Positions 1 to 5,302 of a DNA stretch of 8,957 nucleotides are shown in pieces (position 1 is the stretch's first letter; the number at the start of each line of letters is the position of its first letter). This stretch comes from Oscillospiraceae bacterium (lineage in GTDB: Bacteria > Bacillota > Clostridia > Oscillospirales > Oscillospiraceae), in NCBI GenBank assembly GCA_029009035.1, contig JAQXJQ010000038.1, forward strand, positions 1 through 8,957, written 5' to 3'. A program made the translations under genes and the position numbers. The notes under the pieces are model-generated. The model ran no database searches and was not told the DNA's origin. It saw only the letters and a list, made by a program, of their open reading frames with translations.

Positions 1-705
1 AAAACGATCGCGGTGAACTCCAATATGCGCTGCGACCAGTCCATGCGGGCGCTGAAGTACCTGCTGGACACGGGGGAGCTGGGGGAACCGGTGCTGGCTA
101 CCATCGAGATGCGGGCCATCCCCCACTGGCAGGAGTTCCTGAAGCAATATGACAAGCTGGAGATCTTCGGCATGGGTATCCACCACGTGGACATCTTCCG
201 CTTCCTGTTCGGGGACCCGGAGGAGATCACCTGCGTGTGCCGCACCGACCCCAGAAGCAAGTTCCCTCACACCGACGGCATCACCCAGTTTACTTACAAG
301 TACGGCAGCGGCATGATGGCCACTTCCCTGGACGACGTGTGGGCCTGGCCAGAGGAGCCCTGCGAGAAGGACATCTACATCCGCTGGCGAGTGGAGGGCA
401 CCGAGGGCATGGCGGAGGGCACCATCGGCTGGCCTTCCTATCCCGAACGCTGTCCGTCCACCCTCCGCTTCACCTCCAAAAACTACCCCCACCGCTGGGT
501 CGAACCCAAGTGGGACACCGTGTGGTTCCCCGACGCCTTCGAGGGCACCATGTCCGGGCTGCTGCGGGCGGTGGAGCAGGGGTGTGAGCCGGAGATCTCC
601 GCCCGGGACAATGTGCATACCATCGCCTGTGTGGAGGCATGCTACCGCTCCATTGCGGAGAAACGCACCGTGGCCCTGAGCGAGCTGCTGCTGCCCACGG
701 ATTGA
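1..705 (+). CDS. Gfo/Idh/MocA family NAD(P)-dependent oxidoreductase, 5'-truncated by window edge
   Basis: The reading frame is open from base 1 to a TGA at 703-705 and gives 234 residues. What is visible is the C-terminal substrate-binding alpha/beta domain of a Gfo/Idh/MocA sugar dehydrogenase. The N-terminal Rossmann fold and the EKP catalytic-lysine motif lie upstream of the window. Family marks are the segment NSNMRCDQSMRALKYLLDTG near the start, which corresponds to the usual N-x-R helix after the EKP loop, then ELGEPV, and GMGIHHVDIFRFLFGDPEE around residues 57-75. In that last motif a conserved His and Asp (H61/H62, D64) normally sit over the substrate. The end, with ARDN and an ACVEACYRSIAEKRTV helix, is the usual C-terminal dimer/substrate helix. 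The family oxidises or reduces cyclic sugars, inositols or keto-glycosides in the cytoplasm. The exact substrate cannot be read here. It is followed after 29 nt by a TIM-barrel isomerase, a pairing typical of inositol or 3-keto-glycoside metabolism. The ATG at base 25 is internal, not a start. Confidence 0.9.
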   Translation, partial: KTIAVNSNMRCDQSMRALKYLLDTGELGEPVLATIEMRAIPHWQEFLKQYDKLEIFGMGIHHVDIFRFLFGDPEEITCVCRTDPRSKFPHTDGITQFTYKYGSGMMATSLDDVWAWPEEPCEKDIYIRWRVEGTEGMAEGTIGWPSYPERCPSTLRFTSKNYPHRWVEPKWDTVWFPDAFEGTMSGLLRAVEQGCEPEISARDNVHTIACVEACYRSIAEKRTVALSELLLPTD

Positions 706-734
706 AGAAAAACGGAAAAGGAGGAGCTTTCCCA

Positions 735-1637
735 ATGATCAATGTCGGTATTTTTACAGGCTACTATCCCTATGACATGAAGGAGGTCATCCGCCGGATC
801 AAGGCGTCCGACTTCGGCTGCGTGCAGCTGGATGTGTCCTTCAAGGATTTTGACGCGGTGAAGGAGACCCTCACGGTGGAAAAGGCCCATGAGATCCGGG
901 ACGCATTCCGTGACGCCAATTTGCCGGTGATCGCCGTTTCGGCCTATACAAACTTCATCCATCCCGACCCCGACATCCGCAAGCGCAACATTGACTACCT
1001 CAAGATGATGCTCCGCCATGCCCGGGACCTGGGCTGCCCCTATGTGGCCAGCGAGACCGGCACCTACAACCTGGAGAGCGACTGGGTCTGGCATGACAAG
1101 AACGCCGATCCCAAGGTCTACGAGGAGACCATCAAGATCATCCGGGAGCTGGCTGACTATGCCGGGGACTGGGGCGCCACCTTTATCGTGGAAAACTATG
1201 TGAACAACGTCATCGGCTCCGTGGAGCAGGTGGAGCAGATGTTCAAGGATGTGGGCAGCAAGAACCTGGGCCTGGTCTGCGACCCCACCAACTACTTCGA
1301 CGAAAACACCATCAAGGATGTGGACGGCACCATCAATCACATCTTTGACCGGCTGAGCCCCTACATGAAGATCGCCCACGCCAAGGATATCAAGCTGGCG
1401 ACCGACACAGGCGAGAAGCACGCGGACATTGACGCCGACGCCTCCCATTCCTTCCGGGGCTCCGGCGGAGTGGAGCTGCCGGCGGCAGGTCTTGGCATTC
1501 TGAATTACGAGCTGTATGTCAAGCGTCTGGCCCAGGAGCATCCCAATATCCCCCTCATCATCGAGCATCTGGATGAGGGCGACATCGAGCGGGCCAAGCG
1601 CTTTACCGACGCTGTGCTGAAGCGGGTGGGCGTCTGA
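735..1637 (+). CDS. Sugar phosphate isomerase/epimerase (xylose-isomerase-like TIM barrel)
   Basis: This 300-residue protein starts at ATG 735, eight bases after a strong AAGGAGGAG site at 718-726. A longer reading frame from 639 would overlap the previous gene and lacks such a site, so it was not used. The protein is a single AP-endonuclease-2/xylose-isomerase-like TIM barrel of normal length. Probable divalent-metal ligands at barrel strand ends are E153 (in FIVENY), D183 (in VCDPTNY), H215 (in IAHAKD) and E277 (in LIIEHL). SETGT at 106-110 is another family motif. Members isomerise or epimerise keto-sugars, dehydrate inosose (IolE/IolI), or in C-glycoside degradation cleave 3-keto-glycosides in partnership with Gfo/Idh dehydrogenases. 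Its place between two such dehydrogenases and a sugar kinase suggests it acts on a keto-sugar made by one of them. This is inference and the substrate is unknown. The fold assignment is secure. Confidence 0.92.
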   Translation: MINVGIFTGYYPYDMKEVIRRIKASDFGCVQLDVSFKDFDAVKETLTVEKAHEIRDAFRDANLPVIAVSAYTNFIHPDPDIRKRNIDYLKMMLRHARDLGCPYVASETGTYNLESDWVWHDKNADPKVYEETIKIIRELADYAGDWGATFIVENYVNNVIGSVEQVEQMFKDVGSKNLGLVCDPTNYFDENTIKDVDGTINHIFDRLSPYMKIAHAKDIKLATDTGEKHADIDADASHSFRGSGGVELPAAGLGILNYELYVKRLAQEHPNIPLIIEHLDEGDIERAKRFTDAVLKRVGV

Positions 1638-1677
1638 GCGCCCGAAGCATATCTCATTTGTACAGGAGGGGCAGACT

Positions 1678-2625
1678 ATGCAATATCGCGTCGGCATTGA
1701 TGTGGGCGGCACCGCCATCAAGGCGGGAGTCGTGGATGAGAATTATCGTGTGATCTGCAGCCATACCCAGCCCACCAACCACGATCTGGACTGCATGATC
1801 GAGGATCTGGCGGTGACGGTGGAGACGGTGGCAGCCAAGGCGGGACTGAAGGTCTCTGATATCCACTGCGTGGGTGTGGGCGTTCCCAGCAGCGTCAATC
1901 CCAGAACCAGGCGGCTGGTGTTTGCCAACAATACCGGCTGGCGTGATGTGGCACTGGGGGACGAGCTGGAGAAGCGCCTGTCTGTTCCGGTGTACATCGG
2001 CAATGACGCCAACTGCGCCGTGGTGGGCGAGACCCTTGCCGGTGCGGCCCGGGGGAAGGACAGTGTGGTCATGCTCACCCTGGGGACCGGAGTGGGCGGC
2101 GGCATCATTCTGGGCGGAAAGCTCTTTATGGGCGGCGACGGCATGGGTGTGGAGCTGGGGCATACGCCTTTGGTCCACGGGGGAGTCCCCTGCACCTGCG
2201 GCATCGACGGCTGCCTGGAGGCTTACGCCTCCGTGACCGCGCTGATCCGTCAGACCAGGGAGGCCATGGAGAAGCACCCGGAGTCGCTGCTCCACGCCTA
2301 TGTGAAGGAACATAACGGGGAAGTGAACGGCCGCACGGTCTTTGACTGCGCCCAGCAGGGAGACGCCGCCGCGCTGGCGGTGGTGGATCAGTACGAGGAG
2401 TATCTGGCCCACGGCATCGGCGGTCTGATCACCATCTTCCGGCCGGAGATCTTCCTCATCGGCGGCGGACTGTCCGCCCAGGGAGATTATCTCCTGCGCC
2501 CCCTCAACGAGAAGCTAAAGCGCTACGCCTACTCCGCCGACAGCATCGGCGCCGCCCCCGTGGTCAAGGCCGAGCTTGGCAACACCGCGGGCACCATCGG
2601 CGCGGCCTATCTGGACAGGATGTGA
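1678..2625 (+). CDS. ROK family sugar kinase (glucokinase / N-acetylmannosamine kinase type)
   Basis: This 315-residue protein starts at ATG 1678, six bases after AGGAGGGG (1664-1671). It is an actin-fold ROK kinase. The phosphate-1 loop is DVGGTAIK (8-15), the catalytic base is D110 in GNDAN, the second phosphate loop is GTGVGGGI (136-143), and the zinc site is H162 in ELGHT plus C172, C174 and C179 in CTCGIDGCLEAY. IGGGLS (261-266) is the adenosine motif. There is no N-terminal winged helix, so this is an enzyme rather than a NagC/XylR-type ROK repressor. It should use ATP to phosphorylate a hexose, usually at O6. Glucose, N-acetylmannosamine (NanK) and N-acetylglucosamine are all possible, as is an anhydro- or keto-hexose, and sequence alone does not decide. 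It follows the TIM-barrel gene by 40 nt and is separated from the next gene by 3 nt, so it is very likely cotranscribed. The NanE-like enzyme in the next operon uses a 6-phosphate substrate this kinase could supply. Confidence 0.95.
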   Translation: MQYRVGIDVGGTAIKAGVVDENYRVICSHTQPTNHDLDCMIEDLAVTVETVAAKAGLKVSDIHCVGVGVPSSVNPRTRRLVFANNTGWRDVALGDELEKRLSVPVYIGNDANCAVVGETLAGAARGKDSVVMLTLGTGVGGGIILGGKLFMGGDGMGVELGHTPLVHGGVPCTCGIDGCLEAYASVTALIRQTREAMEKHPESLLHAYVKEHNGEVNGRTVFDCAQQGDAAALAVVDQYEEYLAHGIGGLITIFRPEIFLIGGGLSAQGDYLLRPLNEKLKRYAYSADSIGAAPVVKAELGNTAGTIGAAYLDRM

Positions 2626-2628
2626 GCG

Positions 2629-3612
2629 ATGAGATTTGCTACCATCGGAACAAATTTTATCGCACGGGAATTTAAACAGGCGGGAAGAGCTGTAAAGGAT
2701 TTTTCCATCACAGCTGTGTATTCCAGACGCCTGGAGACGGCACAGGCTTTTGCCCGGGACCTGGGCGGAGCCTGCTGCGTCACCGATCTGGATGAGCTGG
2801 CTGCCCGTGAGGATGTGGACGCGGTCTATATCGCCTCCCCCAATCTCCTTCATGGGGAGCAGGCCCGGACCATGCTGGAGGCGGGCAAGCACGTGCTGCT
2901 GGAGAAGCCCGCCTGCCCGGATCGGGAGACCTTTTCCTCCCTGTGCGCCATCGCGCGGCGGCGCGGTGTGGTGCTGCTGGAGGCCATGCGTCCGGCCTTC
3001 ACCCCGGGGTTTCAGGCGCTCCGGTCGGCGGTGAAGGAGGTGGGCGCGGTGCGCCGCGCGTCCTTCGTCTACTGCCAGTACTCCTCCCGGTACGACGCCT
3101 ACAAGCGGGGCGTGGTGGAAAACGCCTTTAACCCGTCTTTGTGCAACGGGGCGCTCATGGACATCGGCGTCTACTGCGCCCATGCCCTTGTGGCCCTGTT
3201 CGGCTTGCCGGAGCAGGTTATGGCTGCCGCCCAGCGGCTGGACAACGGCCTGGACAGCCAGGGGGGCGCCCTGTGCGTCTACCCCGGAATGCTGGCCGAC
3301 CTCACCTATTCCAAAATTGCGGACGGACGTCGGCAGAGCGAGATCCAGGGCGAGGCGGGCACGCTGCTCATCGACAGCGTGTCCAACCCTAAAAACATCC
3401 TGTTTCGTGGACGGGATGGACGGGAAAAGTGCATCTACCACGACCCGGACCCGGAATTTTTCGGCATGAGCCATGAGATCTCTGCGTTTATGGACTTTGC
3501 CGCCTGCCCGGAAGGTCGCCTGTGGGAGCCGTTCCATGAGGTGACCGAACAGACGCTGACCCTGATGGATGAGATCCGGCGGAAGACCGGGATTGACTTT
3601 GTCCTCAAATAA
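2629..3612 (+). CDS. Gfo/Idh/MocA family NAD(P)-dependent oxidoreductase (complete)
   Basis: This complete 327-residue protein begins three bases after the kinase stop, which suggests translational coupling; only a weak AGGA lies upstream. The N-terminal Rossmann fold has the dinucleotide loop IGTNFIA (6-12, a G-T-x-x-I-A variant of GxGxxA) and VYSRR at the end of strand two, an arginine-rich ending often associated with NADP preference. IASPNLLH (68-75) precedes the catalytic-lysine motif LEKPA (91-95, K93). The second domain includes EAMRPAFTPGFQALR (119-132) and the active-site GALMDIGVYCAHAL (174-187, D178). The order and length match short Gfo/Idh/MocA dehydrogenases of the YulF/dihydrodiol-dehydrogenase-like type. 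It reversibly oxidises a sugar, polyol or keto-sugar hydroxyl. It differs clearly from the first oxidoreductase in the window (no GMGIHHVD motif), so the two probably handle different steps. One oxidising and one reducing step across a keto intermediate is a reasonable guess. Confidence 0.95.
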   Translation: MRFATIGTNFIAREFKQAGRAVKDFSITAVYSRRLETAQAFARDLGGACCVTDLDELAAREDVDAVYIASPNLLHGEQARTMLEAGKHVLLEKPACPDRETFSSLCAIARRRGVVLLEAMRPAFTPGFQALRSAVKEVGAVRRASFVYCQYSSRYDAYKRGVVENAFNPSLCNGALMDIGVYCAHALVALFGLPEQVMAAAQRLDNGLDSQGGALCVYPGMLADLTYSKIADGRRQSEIQGEAGTLLIDSVSNPKNILFRGRDGREKCIYHDPDPEFFGMSHEISAFMDFAACPEGRLWEPFHEVTEQTLTLMDEIRRKTGIDFVLK

Positions 3613-3622
3613 TGGTTAAAAT
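3593..3622 (+). promoter_or_regulatory. Possible SigA promoter for the DeoR-family regulator
   Basis: TTGACT at 3593-3598 and TAAAAT at 3617-3622 are separated by 18 bases, one mismatch each from the SigA consensus. The -35 element sits inside the last codons of the oxidoreductase and the -10 just after its stop codon. The distance to the regulator start at 3652 (about 30 bases from -10) is sensible. The 11-base string GATTGACTTTG here recurs exactly at the -35 of the downstream operon promoter. Placing a promoter inside coding sequence is speculative, and the regulator may simply be read through from upstream. Confidence 0.4.
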
Positions 3623-3651
3623 AGGGAAAAAGAGGAGAAAGGTGGGATGAC

Positions 3652-4410
3652 ATGATCTCATCGGCGAGAAATGTGTATATCCTCAGGCGGCTCAACGAGT
3701 TGGGCATCGTGGACTACAAGAGTATTGCCAGCGAGTTGGGGGTCTCTGAGGCCACAGTGCGGCGGGATTTTGAAAAACTGGAGGGGCAGGGGAAGCTCCG
3801 CCGTGTGCAGAGCGGAGCCATGCGTCCCGACGGCGTGGATCCCGGCTTCGATGTGGAGCTGTCCATCCGCGCGAAAAACAACCTCAACACCCAGGAAAAG
3901 CTGCAGGTGGCCCGGGCGGCGGCGGAGCTGGTGCAGCCCGGAGAGTGCGTGTTTCTGGACATGGGCACCAGTATTGCGCCGCTGGCTCCCATTCTGCTGA
4001 ACAAGCCCATCCGTATCGTTACCGGCAGCAATGTGGTGCTCCAGCGGGTGACGCCGGAGTGCCGGGCGCAGGTCTTTGTTCTGGGCGGGCGGCTGGCACC
4101 GGCTGACCAGATGATCCTGGGGCCCATGACGGAGAGCAATCTGAGGGAATTCGGCTTTAACCGGGCCTTTGTGGGCTGTATGGGTCTGGATGTGGAGAGC
4201 GGAAACGCCTATGCCACCGACATGGAATGTGTCCGGCTGAAACAGGTGGCCATTCAAAACGCCGAGCACAGCTATCTGCTGGCCGACCAGAGCAAGCTGA
4301 ATAAGGTGGGTCTGTTCCGTTTTACCGGTCTGGACGCCTTTGAAAAGGTCTTTCTCAACGGTCCCCGGCCGGAGGGGAGCTTTCCCGCCAATATCGAGTT
4401 TGCCCCGTAA
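3652..4410 (+). CDS. DeoR/GlpR family transcriptional regulator of sugar metabolism
   Basis: This 252-residue protein has the usual DeoR length and two-part layout. The N-terminal DeoR helix-turn-helix is at about 6-56: dimer-proximal helix, then the recognition segment SIASELGVSEATVRRDFEKLEGQGKL (about 24-49), with the family's V-S-E-x-T-V-R-R-D core. The C-terminal DeoRC sensor domain, an ISOCOT fold, carries the phosphate-binding loops LDMGTS (102-107), VTGSN (123-127) and VLGGRL (143-148). It also has GFNRAFVGCMGLD (168-180) and the ADQSKLNKVG motif (211-220). Such proteins usually repress sugar operons and release DNA on binding a phosphorylated sugar. ATG 3652 follows AGGAGAAAGGTGGG at 3633-3646. 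The usual GGA after the wing is SGA here, a minor variant. It is the last gene before the terminator at 4437-4466 and probably controls this cluster, the downstream GRE operon, or both. The effector is presumably a sugar phosphate made by the ROK kinase (inference). Confidence 0.95.
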   Translation: MISSARNVYILRRLNELGIVDYKSIASELGVSEATVRRDFEKLEGQGKLRRVQSGAMRPDGVDPGFDVELSIRAKNNLNTQEKLQVARAAAELVQPGECVFLDMGTSIAPLAPILLNKPIRIVTGSNVVLQRVTPECRAQVFVLGGRLAPADQMILGPMTESNLREFGFNRAFVGCMGLDVESGNAYATDMECVRLKQVAIQNAEHSYLLADQSKLNKVGLFRFTGLDAFEKVFLNGPRPEGSFPANIEFAP

Positions 4411-4420
4411 CGGCGGACAA

Positions 4421-4438
4421 TTCAATGAGATCAGTGAA
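4421..4438. repeat. Imperfect 18-bp palindrome between deoR-family gene and terminator (possible operator)
   Basis: The bases read TTCA-n-TGA-nn-TCA-n-TGAA, a dyad in which 14 of 18 positions match their own reverse complement. It lies 11 bases after the regulator stop codon and just before the terminator hairpin, about 40 bases upstream of the -35 of the next operon. The size and symmetry fit a dimeric repressor site, but no second copy was found near the other candidate promoter, and it could also be RNA structure in the 3' end of the upstream transcript. Confidence 0.3.
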
Positions 4439-4466
4439 AATGTCCATGCTCTGCATGGGCATTTTT
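4437..4466 (+). terminator. Rho-independent terminator of the upstream sugar operon
   Basis: Left arm 4437-4448 (AAAATGTCCATG) and right arm 4454-4465 (CATGGGCATTTT) pair over 12 bases with a single G-U pair. A further C-G pair closes a three-base loop. The right arm ends in a run of five T (4462-4466), then TGCATATATAT. The A-run/T-run flanks are typical of Firmicute terminators. It lies 26 bases downstream of the DeoR-family stop codon and directly upstream of the next promoter, so it separates the two operons. Confidence 0.8.
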
Positions 4467-4478
4467 GCATATATATGA

Positions 4479-4506
4479 TTGACTTTGAAAATATTTGCGA
4501 TATAAT
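4479..4506 (+). promoter_or_regulatory. SigA-type promoter of the NanE-like/GRE operon
   Basis: TTGACT (4479-4484) and a perfect TATAAT (4501-4506) are spaced by 16 bases. Transcription should start near 4512-4514, giving a leader of roughly 38 bases before ATG 4551. A self-complementary CATATATATG (4468-4477) abuts the -35 on its upstream side. The inverted pair ATGAG (4511-4515)/CTCAT (4527-4531) straddles the expected start site. Either could be a repressor site or chance in AT-rich DNA. This is the strongest promoter-like sequence in the window. Confidence 0.8.
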
Positions 4507-4550
4507 GACAATGAGAAACGGAGCAACTCATGGAAAGGGGATAATGACTT

Positions 4551-5300
4551 ATGAAAACTACCGATCCCAGGAAAAGAGCGATTTTGGAATCTTTTAAAAA
4601 CGGCCTGATCGTGTCCTGTCAGGTGCAGCACGACGACCCCATCAGCACCCCTGATATGCACGTCAAAATGGCGCAGGCAGCGGTGTGGGGCGGCGCCGTG
4701 GGCATCCGCGCCAATTCTCCGGAGCAGATCCGGGACATCAAGCGGGCGGTGGATTTGCCGGTGATCGGCCTTTATAAGCAGTGGAACCCCGGTACCGATG
4801 TGTTCATCACCCCCAACATGGATGCGGTGCGTCAGGTCTACGAGGCCGGTGCGGAGATCATCGCCCTGGACTGCACCGACCAGATCAACGCCGACGGCCG
4901 CCCTGCCTGGCAGCTGTTCCCCGAGGCCAAAAAGGCGTTCCCCGACGCCATGTTTTTTGCCGATGTGTCCAATTTTGAGGAGGCGGCCCGGGCGGTGGAG
5001 ATGGGCGCCGATATCGTCGGCCCCACGCTGTACGGCTACACCGAGCAGACCAAGCACATCGAGGAGCCCGACCTGCGGGAGTTTGCCCGTATGTGCCGCG
5101 CCTTTGGGGATGAGGCCTACATGATCATGGAGGGGCATATTTATTCCCCGGAGGACGCCATCAAGTGCCTGTACCTGGGCGCTCACGCGGTGGTGGTGGG
5201 CAGCGCCATCACCCGGCCCCACCTGACCACCAAGCGGTTCACCGACCTGATGGGCGGTTACCGGAACAACTGGCGTGACGCCGAAAGGAGCGCACACTGA
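4551..5300 (+). CDS. nanE: NanE-like N-acylmannosamine-6-phosphate 2-epimerase (divergent)
   Basis: This 249-residue (beta/alpha)8 barrel starts at ATG 4551, ten bases after GGAAAGGGG; an out-of-frame ATG at 4544 leads only to a short dead frame. NanE converts N-acetylmannosamine-6-phosphate to N-acetylglucosamine-6-phosphate by C2 deprotonation and reprotonation. Family motifs kept here are GLIVSCQ (18-24), VGIRAN (50-55, R53), VIGLYK with the probable catalytic lysine K76, FITP (85-88), IIALDCT (103-109), FADVS (136-140, D138), the probable catalytic glutamate E194, and VVVGSAITRP (214-223). Several positions depart from what is usual. The (R)xRPDG arm after LDAT is DQINADG, TTLSGYT is PTLYGYT (158-164), and AEGR/K is MEGH (192-195). 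These changes surround the substrate pocket, so the true substrate may not be ManNAc-6-P. It is first in an operon with a glycyl radical enzyme two bases downstream. No sialate lyase, NagA or NagB is in the window. The fold and epimerase class are secure; the gene name is by family only. Confidence 0.85.
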   Translation: MKTTDPRKRAILESFKNGLIVSCQVQHDDPISTPDMHVKMAQAAVWGGAVGIRANSPEQIRDIKRAVDLPVIGLYKQWNPGTDVFITPNMDAVRQVYEAGAEIIALDCTDQINADGRPAWQLFPEAKKAFPDAMFFADVSNFEEAARAVEMGADIVGPTLYGYTEQTKHIEEPDLREFARMCRAFGDEAYMIMEGHIYSPEDAIKCLYLGAHAVVVGSAITRPHLTTKRFTDLMGGYRNNWRDAERSAH

Positions 5301-5302
5301 GT

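Noticed and set aside
639..734. Longer N-terminus for the TIM-barrel isomerase from ATG 639
   Set aside because: The extension overlaps the previous gene out of frame and has no homology-like features. ATG 735 has a strong ribosome site at ideal spacing and gives the expected MINVGIFTGYY barrel start.
642..1721. 359-codon - strand frame opposite the TIM-barrel gene
   Set aside because: Same shadow effect; no recognisable motifs, and it spans the junctions of three convincing + strand genes.
1678..2625. ROK protein as a NagC/XylR-type repressor
   Set aside because: No N-terminal winged helix is present; the protein starts at the phosphate-binding strand and keeps catalytic D110.
4511..4531. 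Catabolite-responsive element (cre) near the GRE operon start site
   Set aside because: TGAGAAACGG has one base too many between TG and CG compared with the cre pattern WTGNAANCGNWNNCW, so it is only a near miss.
4544..4597. Small leader peptide overlapping the nanE-like start
   Set aside because: The ATG is only three bases from the purine run and the 17-codon frame has no regulatory features such as repeated codons or a paired attenuator hairpin. Better explained by chance.
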